Positions 1 to 5,936 are shown, counted from the stretch's first letter. The stretch is DNA of 6,903 nucleotides from Planctomycetota bacterium (GCA_030616465.1 JAUWXH010000106.1:1-6903); one strand, 5' to 3'. Notes: generated by a model from the letters alone, not told the origin. Numbers and translations: made by a program.

Positions 1-1
1 C

Positions 2-148
2 CGGGAGCACCGATTCGGTGATCTTCTCGCCGGCCCAGACGCGTTTCATCACCGCAACCGATTCGGCCATCCCACGCATCGTCTGCGTCGCCGGGTCCGC
101 GCCGACCGCCCGGTAGTCCTCCACGCGGCCGCCGACGCCGAGGCCGAG
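2..148 (-). pseudogene. Internal fragment of an LLM-class (luciferase-like) flavin-dependent oxidoreductase
   Basis: Reading the minus strand from base 148 to base 2 gives 49 residues that begin LGLGVGGRVEDYRAVGADPA and contain MKRVWAGEKITESVLP. The glycine-rich GVGGR-x-EDY stretch followed by a helix ending in a VW-x-GE motif is characteristic of luciferase-like monooxygenases, flavin or F420-dependent oxidoreductases with a TIM-barrel fold. The piece is internal. The N-terminal part should lie to the right but is missing: an in-frame stop occurs at 149-151 and a different gene begins there. The C-terminal part would lie beyond the left edge. The plus-strand reading of the same bases is rich in His and Arg and looks like antisense noise, which supports minus-strand coding. 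Family recognition is from memory of conserved motifs; substrate and exact subfamily cannot be given. Confidence 0.6.
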
Positions 149-457
149 TTAGCCGATCTGATCGAAGCGGGCTACGGCCGGTGGGTACAGCCCCCGCCCG
201 GGCCGAAGGGCGGCCGACCCGGAAGCCGCTTCGTTCTTACGTCTGACAGAACTGACACTGACAAAAACCCCGCTGATGGCCCGGAAACGGGAATTGTGTC
301 AGTGTCAGAAGCGTCAGACGGCGCCGACAACGCGACCGACACCGATGCCGCGACTGACCCCGGCTGCCCAGCCGATGATCAACCCCCGGACGAAATCCGT
401 TTCGCGAACTGTCCAGAGGCCGAGGGCGCGGCTGACGACGAATGGGGGGAAATCTGA
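131..457 (+). pseudogene. C-terminal remnant of a DUF3987-type primase/helicase (mobile element replication protein)
   Basis: The plus-strand frame ending in TGA at 455-457 encodes AELADLIEAGYGRW followed by PPPGPKGGRP and FVLTSD. It then has a long acidic low-complexity tail of Asp, Ala, Thr and Pro ending DDEWGEI. This combination is typical of the extreme C-terminus of DUF3987 primase/helicase-like proteins carried by planctomycete integrative elements: a small winged-helix-like end and then an acidic tail. The catalytic part is absent. The frame is technically open back to base 2, but the sequence left of about base 131 does not resemble the family and is better explained by an oxidoreductase gene on the other strand. 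The gene is therefore truncated at its 5' end, by deletion or by an assembly join. Its stop overlaps the next start (TGATG), so the two genes were translationally coupled. Family assignment rests on the tail only. Confidence 0.55.
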
Positions 458-927
458 TGACCGCGACGCCCGCCCCCGCTGCCGCGCTGCTGATCGAGCT
501 GACCCGCCGCGGGATCGAACTTCAGGCCCACGGCGACCGGCTACGCTATCGCCCACGTTCGGTCCTGACGCCCGAGCTGGCCGAGCGCGTAAGGGCCCAC
601 AAGGCGGCGCTGTTGGCGCTGCTACGGCATGGCCGCCCGCCACAGCCCCCGCAGAATGGCCAGAAGCGGCCCACAGCAGCCGCAACGCCCCGAGCCGGTA
701 AGATAGACCGGCCGAACACGCCAGCGTGTGAGAAGCCGTGCGATGCACGCCACGAGCTTTCCCTTGCCGAGCGCGTCGAAAGCGGCTACGTCAACCCCGG
801 CTGGACGCCGCGGGCCTGGGCGGATCGGCTACGCCAACTCGCCGACCGATGCCAAGCGACACGGCCGGACCTTGCCGTGACCTACCGGGCGTGGGCAAAA
901 AATGTCATGGCGCCGGTTGACAAATAG
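457..927 (+). CDS. TubC_N docking-domain-like small protein of the mobile element
   Basis: This encodes 156 residues. Residues 10-56 (LLIELTRRGIELQAHGDRLR and then a TPELAERVRAHKAALLALL segment) match the TubC N-terminal docking domain pattern: helix, beta hairpin, helix. That domain is best known from subunit docking in hybrid NRPS/PKS lines. A Pro/Arg-rich linker (about 57-105) leads to a second conserved-looking block, residues 104-156, with SGYVNPGWTPRAWADRLRQL and a helix ending in AYRAW-like residues. No biosynthetic genes lie nearby. The context between a primase C-terminus and an xre-integrase pair suggests a replication accessory or protein-docking role in the element, which is inference. 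The start is ATG 457: it has a G-rich ribosome-binding stretch at 444-450 and overlaps the upstream stop. An in-frame ATG at 442 would place that stretch inside the gene. Confidence 0.7.
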   Translation: MTATPAPAAALLIELTRRGIELQAHGDRLRYRPRSVLTPELAERVRAHKAALLALLRHGRPPQPPQNGQKRPTAAATPRAGKIDRPNTPACEKPCDARHELSLAERVESGYVNPGWTPRAWADRLRQLADRCQATRPDLAVTYRAWAKNVMAPVDK

Positions 928-945
928 CGCCGAATGACGTATACT
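917..945 (+). promoter_or_regulatory. Near-consensus sigma-70 promoter giving a leaderless xre-integrase mRNA
   Basis: TTGACA at 917-922 is a perfect -35 box. Exactly 17 bases later, TATACT at 940-945 is a one-mismatch -10 box. Counting seven bases from the end of the -10 box puts the transcription start at about 952, which is the A of the ATG of the Xre gene. The transcript would therefore begin with its start codon. A short inverted repeat, ATAC (941-944) and GTAT (950-953), overlaps the -10 box and start codon and could be an autoregulatory operator, but four-base arms are weak evidence. Confidence 0.75.
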
Positions 946-951
946 AGGGGT

Positions 952-1173
952 ATGAACACAATGCAGACTTTCGCAAACCTGATTCGAGTTACGGCCAAAC
1001 GGGACGGCCGCACGGTGTATGCAATCGCCCGCGATAGCGGCGTGAATTCGGCTGTCGTCGGGCGATTCGTCAAAGGCGAGCGCGACGTGACGTTAACGAC
1101 CGCTGAGAAGTTGTGTCGGACGCTGCGGCTGGAACTTCGCCCGGCGCGGCCACGCAGAAAGGCTGGTGCATGA
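952..1173 (+). CDS. Small Xre-family helix-turn-helix regulator of the integrase
   Basis: This is a 73-residue protein. Residues 21-40 (TVYAIARDSGVNSAVVGRFV) form the helix-turn-helix, followed by KGERDVTLTTAEKLCRTLRL, the usual third and fourth helices of Cro/C1-type domains. A basic tail (RPRRK) ends the protein. It should bind DNA and, by position, repress its own promoter and hence the integrase. Start choice: ATG 952 coincides with the predicted transcription start, so translation is likely leaderless. The in-frame ATG at 934 lies between the -35 and -10 boxes and would not be transcribed from this promoter; ATG 961 is a weaker alternative. The TGA stop at 1171-1173 overlaps the integrase ATG at 1170 (ATGA), so the two are co-transcribed and coupled. 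Confidence 0.85.
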   Translation: MNTMQTFANLIRVTAKRDGRTVYAIARDSGVNSAVVGRFVKGERDVTLTTAEKLCRTLRLELRPARPRRKAGA

Positions 1174-1649
1174 TGGCGCGGAAGCGGCAGCGATCACGCG
1201 GTCAGGGAACGCTATTCCGGCGTGCCGGTCGCGGACCCTGGATCGCACGGTGGTTTGATCACGATGGGCAGCGTAAAGAGCGGTCTACCAAAACCACGGA
1301 CCGCGCCGCGGCCGAACGCATCTTGACAAGGCGCATCGCAGATGCGGCGTTGCGGAAAGACGGTGTTGTAGATGCTCGCACCGATCACTATGCCGCAGCC
1401 GAGCGTCGCCGGCTGCCTGATCACGTTGATGACTGGATCGCAACGCTGACCGCCAAGGGCGTGACGACGAAGCAAACGGCGCTACTGCGAAAGCGCGTGG
1501 ATACGATCTTGACTACAATCCAGGCACAGTGCATGAGCGACCTGTCGGCGTCAGCGGTGCAGACTGCGATCGGCGACATGCACGCCAACGGCACGAGCCT
1601 TCAGACCTGCCAGCACTATCTGCGGGCAATCAAGCAGTTCTCTCGCTAG
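1170..1649 (+). pseudogene. Tyrosine integrase, N-terminal part, ended by in-frame amber codon
   Basis: This is the first 159 codons of a phage-type tyrosine recombinase. It holds the basic arm-binding segment (MMARKRQRSRGQGTLF, GPWIARWFD) and the core-binding SAM-like domain (residues about 85-159, with DWIATLTAKGVTTKQ and a QTCQHYLRAIKQFSR end). The frame stops at TAG 1647-1649, exactly where homologues usually continue FSRWL, so TGG to TAG by one G-to-A change is the simplest reading. The frame then continues without shift into the catalytic domain. The start is ATG 1170, which overlaps the xre stop and is preceded by AGAAAGG at 1156-1162 with seven bases of spacing; ATG 1173 is an alternative. 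An in-frame ATG at 1113 lies inside xre and is unlikely. The fragment alone cannot recombine DNA. Amber readthrough or a base-call error would restore a whole enzyme. Confidence 0.85.
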
Positions 1650-2523
1650 CTGAAGCACGACGGGCGTACCCGCGATGACGCCCTGGCCCACCTGACCGGC
1701 TACAACGCGGCGACCGACCGCCAGTATGAGCGTCGCCCGCTGGATGCCGAGGAACTGCGGCTGCTGGCAGACGCCGCCGAACGCGGCCCCGTGTGGCACG
1801 GGATGACCGGCCCGGATCGGGCGATCCTGTATCGCGTCGCGGCGGGTACGGGCTTCCGCGCTTCGGAGTGTCGCAGCCTGACCCCGGCAAGTTTCCGAGT
1901 AGACGATGACCCGCCGACGATCGCCTTATGGGCGGCCAGCTCAAAGCGCCGGCGTGATGACGTGCAGCCGATCCGGGTGGACCTGGCCAACCTGCTGCGC
2001 GGCTGGCTGGCCGGGCGCGCGGCTGATGCCCCGGTGTTTGCGTCGATGCCCGAGAGAACGGCTGTGATGATTCGGGCCGACCTGCGGCGGGCAAAGGCAG
2101 GGTGGATCAGGGGGACCCGCGATCGGCTGGAACGCCAGAAACGTCGGGATGCTGAGTTTCTGGCCGAGATCGACAACGCCGGGCGCGTAGTCGATTTTCA
2201 TAGCCTGCGGGCGACCTATGTCACGCTGCTGATCAAGGGCGGAGCATCGGTCAAGGCGGTGCAGGAATTAGCCCGGCACAGCGATCCTAAGCTCACGCTG
2301 AACGTGTACAGTCAGCTCGGCGTGCACGATCTGGCGGGCGCGATCGCGAAGCTACCGGCGGTGACCAGCAAACCGCCCCAGCGGGAGCGGCTGCGGGCGA
2401 CGGGAACGGAGAATGCCCACGCCAAGGCCCGGGCGGACCCCCGCCCAAAACCCCGACAGTTGGGGCGCGAATCCCGACAGTTGAGCGCGGCATCGCGCAA
2501 CGGCGACGCCGGCCCGGCTGCGC

Positions 2524-2551
2524 TTGCTGACGCCCGCAAACCCTTTAGAAT
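2524..2551 (+). promoter_or_regulatory. Candidate promoter of tRNA-Thr inside the integrase tail
   Basis: TTGCTG at 2524-2529 and TAGAAT at 2546-2551 are separated by 16 bases. Each box has two mismatches to consensus or fewer. The predicted transcription start near 2558 would give a leader of about 46 bases before the tRNA at 2604. The site lies within the unconserved integrase tail, so the tRNA could be expressed independently of the xre-integrase transcript. Confidence 0.45.
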
Positions 2552-2603
2552 CGCGAACGTAAGCGGTCCTATGCAACAGAGCGCGGCAGACCGCACGCAA
2601 GAT

Positions 2604-2676
2604 GCCACCGTAGCTCAATTGGCAGAGCAGCGGTTTTGTAAACCGCAGGTTGGAGGTTCGAGTCCTCTCGGTGGCT
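2604..2676 (+). tRNA. tRNA-Thr (anticodon UGU)
   Basis: This is a complete 73-base cloverleaf. The acceptor stem GCCACCG (2604-2610) pairs with CGGTGGC (2669-2675) and the discriminator is T at 2676. The D stem GCTC pairs with GAGC around a loop holding GG. The anticodon stem GCGGT/ACCGC flanks the loop TTTGTAA, placing anticodon TGT at 2637-2639, which reads ACA threonine codons. The variable loop has five bases. The T arm is GGAGG-TTCGAGT-CCTCT with one G-U pair. CCA is not encoded. The gene lies inside the open 3' part of the integrase frame, on the same strand, and is the likely integration site of the element. No second partial copy of this tRNA was seen in the window. Confidence 0.96.
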
Positions 2677-2678
2677 TT

Positions 2679-2748
2679 CCGGCAAGTCTTCAAGCCGGTA
2701 GACCTTACGAAACCCCATTGGGTTCGCCCCGTGTCTCTGCACCGGGGC
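2679..2748 (+). other. Two hairpins just downstream of tRNA-Thr
   Basis: The first hairpin is CCGGC (2679-2683) pairing with GCCGG (2694-2698) over a ten-base loop. The second is GCCCCG (2726-2731) pairing with CGGGGC (2743-2748) over an eleven-base loop. Neither is followed by a T run, so neither is a standard intrinsic terminator. They could assist 3' processing of the tRNA or Rho-dependent ending of the integrase/tRNA transcript; that is inference. Confidence 0.35.
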
Positions 2749-2896
2749 TGAGTCTGGCAGACATGTCCCAAGCTATGTAAACGAGTCGGGCCTCAAGAGC
2801 TGCGGCAGATCATTCGAGAGTAAGAGCCGCCCCAACCCGCGAGTCGACTCAGCACATCCGGTGAACCGCTGGCCGGCATTGCATCGGCAGGCCTGT

Positions 2897-4192
2897 CTAG
2901 TCCCCGCCCAAGGGGTCCGACTCCTTGAGTTGGTCGAGTTCCACGCGGATCATCCAGTCGCCGTGCTCGAACGGCGAGCCGGGCCGGCCCGGTTTGGCCA
3001 CCAGCGAGTTGCCGCGCGTGCTGTCGTCGTAGGCGACATAGACGCCCTTGGTAGCGGTCGGGCGGAAATCGAGGCAGATATAGAACTCGCGTGGGACGCG
3101 CGTCGGCTCCACCTCCATCCGAACCCACTGCAACGGACCGCGCTCGAAGGTCATGTAGGGCTTCTTCCAGATGGTAATCCGCTGCATCTCGGCGTCGCAC
3201 AGGGCGACGACAAACGTGCCCGTCTCGCGAGGGCGACCGTAGCGAGCGCCATAAACCGACACCGCGCTGACGTACCAGCTCTCGCCCGGCGCGGTGAACC
3301 TACGGGCATGCCCGCCGCCGGCGATTGACCGCTTGCCTTCGTCGGCATCATCGTCATACGCGAGCTCGAGCGGCTTGCCGGTCAGCCGATCGGTGCTGAC
3401 ACGCACGGCCTTGGTTCGGCTGACAGAGGCCGGTTGCGCGAACAGCGGCGCAGCCTTCCGCCACCAAGTCTTCAACGCCGCTTCTCGCTGTGGGAACGAT
3501 TTGACGACAGTAGCAAGCAGGGCCTGTTCAGGCTTGGCCGGCTCGATGACGGCGGCCTGCCAAGCGGCGAACAGCTTGACGAAGCCCCGGCGACCGATTA
3601 TCCGCTCGAGGTCGCGCCAGAGGCCGGCACCCCGATCAACCTTCGACGGGTGCTCGGCGGCCAACTGCCGCTCGAGCCGCATGGTGCCGTCGGCGCGGTA
3701 GTCGTACGGCTCGAACCAGATCGACTGACCCTCGGCAGCGTAGACGGCATCGACCACGACCGAACCGGCGTAGTGGGCCCAGCCCTCGGCAGCCGCGCTC
3801 GTCATCCAGTCGCGCTCCTTGAGCAGCCGGTACATCATGACGTGACCCAGCTCGTGGCAGAAGCCGTACAGGTTAAACACGCCCGAGGCCGGCGGCGGGG
3901 CCAGCTTCCGCGCGCTCGACAGCGAAAGGAAGATGTGGTCGCGACCGTCCGTGTACAAGCGCGTCGGATGCGAGGACCCGCACTCGACTTCCGCGATGAC
4001 CGTGGCGGGCATGTCGGCGGCGAACTCTCCGACGTAAACCTGCCGGGCCGCTGAAATAACCTCCGCGATCGACCGGGCCTGCCGCGGGTTGATGCCTGAG
4101 TAGTCAACCCGCACGTGCGGACCGGTGACGGTCTCGGCCGTCGCCAACACAGCGACGCTGACCAACACAACGACGGTATACACTGTTCTCAT
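2897..4192 (-). CDS. Secreted HExxH (gluzincin-like) metallopeptidase with C-terminal beta-sandwich domain
   Basis: This encodes 431 residues. Residues 1-19 (MRTVYTVVVLVSVAVLATA) form a signal peptide with a likely cleavage after ATA, so the protein is exported. The zinc motif HELGH is at 113-117. A glutamate in AAAEGWAHY (Glu136) follows 18 residues after the second His, which is the spacing of gluzincin peptidases of the MA type, so His113, Glu114, His117 and Glu136 form a plausible active site. The C-terminal region, about 276-428 (SIAGGGHARRF, WYVSAVSVYGARYG, RVPREFYICLDF, PTATKGVYVAYD, GDWMIRVELD), resembles a jelly-roll domain that recurs in planctomycete and other bacterial exported proteins. 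The substrate is unknown. The start at 4192 is set by GGAGGAG five bases upstream and by the signal peptide; the frame is open to 4351, but that extension has no ribosome-binding site. The stop is TAG. Confidence 0.8.
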   Translation of the reverse strand: MRTVYTVVVLVSVAVLATAETVTGPHVRVDYSGINPRQARSIAEVISAARQVYVGEFAADMPATVIAEVECGSSHPTRLYTDGRDHIFLSLSSARKLAPPPASGVFNLYGFCHELGHVMMYRLLKERDWMTSAAAEGWAHYAGSVVVDAVYAAEGQSIWFEPYDYRADGTMRLERQLAAEHPSKVDRGAGLWRDLERIIGRRGFVKLFAAWQAAVIEPAKPEQALLATVVKSFPQREAALKTWWRKAAPLFAQPASVSRTKAVRVSTDRLTGKPLELAYDDDADEGKRSIAGGGHARRFTAPGESWYVSAVSVYGARYGRPRETGTFVVALCDAEMQRITIWKKPYMTFERGPLQWVRMEVEPTRVPREFYICLDFRPTATKGVYVAYDDSTRGNSLVAKPGRPGSPFEHGDWMIRVELDQLKESDPLGGD

Positions 4193-4197
4193 GTCTA

Positions 4198-4204
4198 CTC
4201 CTCC
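4198..4204 (-). promoter_or_regulatory. Strong ribosome-binding site of the metallopeptidase
   Basis: On the minus strand GGAGGAG lies five bases before the ATG at 4192-4190. It is the best Shine-Dalgarno match in the window and decides the start directly before the signal peptide, rather than the longer open frame to 4351. Confidence 0.8.
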
Positions 4205-4255
4205 GGGATCTGAATCGGCGGACCTCGCCCTGGGTCCCGCTCCCTTAGACGTTGC

Positions 4256-4286
4256 ACTATCGCACATGTTCCGAGAAATGTGACAA
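4256..4286 (-). promoter_or_regulatory. Possible promoter of the metallopeptidase gene
   Basis: On the minus strand TTGTCA (4286-4281) is followed after 19 bases by GATAGT (4261-4256), with TGC immediately before the latter giving an extended -10 element. The spacing is longer than ideal, so this is tentative. It would give a leader of roughly 55-60 bases. Confidence 0.25.
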
Positions 4287-4410
4287 TGACCGGCAGAACC
4301 TTGGCTCGCTGCGGGGCACCGTATAGTCCCTGTTCTATCATTTGGCCACAACCGTCATTCGAGGCTCACGACCAGCGGCGGCTCAGTGCATGCGCATCAA
4401 GGCCATTGTC

Positions 4411-5589
4411 TCAGTAGCGCGTCCCGCGCCAGACGGTTTCCTCGCCACGCGCCAGATGCACGATCGCGCGGATGCAAATGGCGATCAGGATCGCGCACCC
4501 GAGGGGGTGCAGGCAAGCCAGGTGCCGATCCACCGCGGCGGTGTGATACACCAACCACGCCAGCGCCGTGGATACCATAGCGTGCAGGCCCGCCAGCGAC
4601 CACCACAGCGGTAACCACAATACGGGCCAGTCGAACAATGTCGCCAGGCCCAGCAGGATGAGCAACGCCACCGGCAACAACGAAACGAAGCTCAGCCCGT
4701 TCATGACCAGCAGCAGCCGAGGGACGGTCTTGAGGCCCCCGACAAATGTGCGTGTGATCCCGCGAATGGTATTAGCCAGCGTGCCGTAGTGGCGTTGGGT
4801 ATAGAGTTCCGGCGCTAAGAGGAACGACACCCTCTGTCCGGCCCGCTTGGCGATACGGATCAGCTCGCTGTCCTCGTCGTAGATGCGGATGACCGCACCA
4901 TGCCCGCCGAGCGCCTCGTACGACTCGCGTCGGCAGATCATCAAGGCGCTGCCGATGGCGTCCGGCCAGGCGGGGTCACTGATTTTGCGGGGGTCATACC
5001 AGGCAAAGATGACGGCCCCGAACAGCGGCACGAGCAGCCGTTCCCAGAACTGTGATATCTCCGGAGCCCCCATGAGGGCGACCCAGTCGAGGTCGTTCGT
5101 GGCGAGCTGATTGACCAATGTCCGCAGGCAGCCGGGGGCGAGCCGCAGGTCGCTGTCCACGAACACGACGCAATCGCTCTTGAGCTCAGAGGCGATGCTG
5201 TGGATGGCGTGCGGTTTGCCGTAGAGTCCTTCCGGCAATTCCGTCACGTCCACCCGGCGGACCCGGGGGTGACGATCCTGAATCGCCTGGACGACCTGCA
5301 CGGTCCCGTCACTCGAGCGGTCGTTGACCACGATGATGCGTGCGTCGGGGTAGTCCTGCGCCAGGATGGACTCGAGGCAGGTCCCGATGTTGGCTTGCTC
5401 GTCCTTGACCGGGATGACGATGTCCAGCGACGGCCATTCGCGAGCGCCGGCTGAGACCGAGGGCAGCGTCCGCTGCTTGCGCACAAGCTGGACGCTGCGC
5501 ACAAAGTGCCCGCACAGCCCCAGCACCGACGCCGCGTAGAGGACGAATATCACGCCGACCAGGTAGTCCACACTCTGCCCCAACCGCAA
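4411..5589 (-). CDS. Membrane-anchored family 2 glycosyltransferase
   Basis: This encodes 392 residues. A membrane segment at about 9-30 precedes a GT-A glycosyltransferase domain that starts LDIVIPVKDEQANIGTCLES (55-74). The NDRSSDGT nucleotide-sugar motif is at 89-96 and the metal-binding DSD is at 145-147. MICRRESYEALGGHG and an ED pair (239-240) supply the acceptor/catalytic region. Three or four hydrophobic segments fill the C-terminal third, and the end is ETVWRGTRY, a tail common in polytopic GT2 enzymes of the hopanoid (HpnI) and carotenoid (CrtQ) type. It probably transfers a sugar from a nucleotide donor to a lipid or isoprenoid acceptor at the cytoplasmic membrane; the acceptor cannot be told. 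No ATG precedes the domain: TTG 5589 is the furthest in-frame start before a TGA at 5602-5604, and TTG 5583 or GTG 5571 are alternatives. It lies 218 bases upstream of the metallopeptidase with no evident functional link. Confidence 0.85.
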   Translation of the reverse strand: MRLGQSVDYLVGVIFVLYAASVLGLCGHFVRSVQLVRKQRTLPSVSAGAREWPSLDIVIPVKDEQANIGTCLESILAQDYPDARIIVVNDRSSDGTVQVVQAIQDRHPRVRRVDVTELPEGLYGKPHAIHSIASELKSDCVVFVDSDLRLAPGCLRTLVNQLATNDLDWVALMGAPEISQFWERLLVPLFGAVIFAWYDPRKISDPAWPDAIGSALMICRRESYEALGGHGAVIRIYDEDSELIRIAKRAGQRVSFLLAPELYTQRHYGTLANTIRGITRTFVGGLKTVPRLLLVMNGLSFVSLLPVALLILLGLATLFDWPVLWLPLWWSLAGLHAMVSTALAWLVYHTAAVDRHLACLHPLGCAILIAICIRAIVHLARGEETVWRGTRY

Positions 5590-5692
5590 TCCGCCAAGGG
5601 TTCAGCCAGTCTCGGGGAAATCGGCTCACGCGCTGCGCCCACCCGGCCAAGCTATCCGTTGCCGCAAACGGCGTCAACGTGAGCGGCGTGTG

Positions 5693-5899
5693 CCCGCAAG
5701 GGGGGTGATCGTCAGGAAAGTGGGTAACGTCCAGATGTCATTCCGACCGCGTCCGCCGATCGCGGACGCGCGGAGGAATCTGGCTCAATAGCGCGACCGA
5801 GGCCAGATTTCTCGGCGCGGAGTTTACCCTGAGCAACGTCGAAGGGCTTCTCGGAATGACACGCTACCCACGCAAGTGACGGTCACCCGCAAGGGGGTG
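5693..5899. repeat. Direct repeat pair flanking the MITE-like element
   Basis: CCCGCAAGGGGGGTG at 5693-5707 and CCCGCAAGGGGGTG at 5886-5899 differ by one G. Each copy can fold as a small hairpin, CCC-GCAA-GGG, with a GNRA tetraloop. They bracket the inverted-repeat element with unequal gaps of 12 and 14 bases. Confidence 0.5.
5720..5871. repeat. MITE-like element with nested inverted repeats
   Basis: This is a 152-base unit. Its ends are GTGGGTA (5720-5726) and the exact complement TACCCAC (5865-5871). Just inside, GTCATTCCGA (5737-5746) is matched by TCGGAATGAC (5851-5860), ten of ten bases. Further in, GAGGAATCTGGC (5773-5784) pairs with GCCAGATTTCTC (5802-5813), eleven of twelve. A perfect hairpin, CGCGTCCGC (5748-5756) and GCGGACGCG (5762-5770), has a five-base loop. 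GTCATTCCGA...GAGGAATCT units of this kind are dispersed repeats in many environmental bacterial genomes, recalled from general knowledge. It has no coding capacity and no clear target-site duplication. The stem structures could end transcription of the GAP1-like gene. Confidence 0.75.
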
Positions 5900-5936
5900 G
5901 AGGTGGGGATGGATCGCGGGAAGCGTTGTTCGCCAC

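Larger units (their letters stand above)
1650..2780 (+). pseudogene. Tyrosine integrase, catalytic part, with tail reading through tRNA-Thr
   Basis: This is the same frame as the N-terminal part, directly after the amber codon. Numbered from ATG 1170, all catalytic positions are present: Arg230 in AGTGFRASE, Lys259 in WAASSKRR, His344 and Arg347 in FHSLRATY, His370 in ARHSDPK, and the nucleophile Tyr380 in LNVYSQLG (codon 2307-2309). It therefore looks recently broken rather than decayed. Independent translation would need a start such as GTG 1791. It would lack the DNA-binding domains. The recombinase fold ends near residue 396 (AIAKLP). The remaining 140 residues are an unconserved-looking tail, in which residues 479-503 are simply the translation of the tRNA-Thr gene (VAQLAEQRFCKPQVGGSSPL). 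The stop is TAA at 2778-2780. The real C-terminus in a functional ancestor may have been shorter. Confidence 0.85.
5590..5936. other. Intergenic region of 347 bases holding repeats
   Basis: No convincing coding sequence lies between the glycosyltransferase start and the GAP1-like stop. The region contains a MITE-like inverted-repeat element (5720-5871) flanked by near-identical direct repeats. It must also contain the end of the GAP1-like transcript and the promoter of the glycosyltransferase. I found no convincing -35/-10 pair for the latter. Confidence 0.6.

Noticed and set aside
276..748. Arg/Pro/Ala-rich open frames on both strands over the primase tail and the TubC-like gene
   Set aside because: They overlap better-supported frames, have low-complexity composition typical of shadow frames in GC-rich DNA, and show no recognisable motif.
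934..951. ATG 934 as start of the Xre gene
   Set aside because: It lies between the -35 and -10 boxes, so it is not transcribed from the visible promoter, and the extra six residues have no ribosome-binding site.
1113..1169. Longer integrase start at 1113
   Set aside because: It would overlap xre by about 60 bases; the ATG at 1170 has a ribosome-binding site and a classic ATGA coupling overlap.
2841..2850. Perfect palindrome GAGTCGACTC
   Set aside because: It cannot form a loop, stands alone, and is of a length expected by chance in a window of this size; no link to a feature is visible.
4193..4410. Possible terminator or second promoter between the glycosyltransferase and the metallopeptidase (e.g. 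ATAG...CTAT arms near 4320-4340)
   Set aside because: The arms are only four bases and there is no GC stem with T run.
5309..5677. Alternative minus-strand frame starting at TTG 5677 that could extend the glycosyltransferase N-terminus by a frameshift
   Set aside because: The GT2 domain and its first membrane segment are complete from 5589, and the extra sequence has no membrane or GT-like character.
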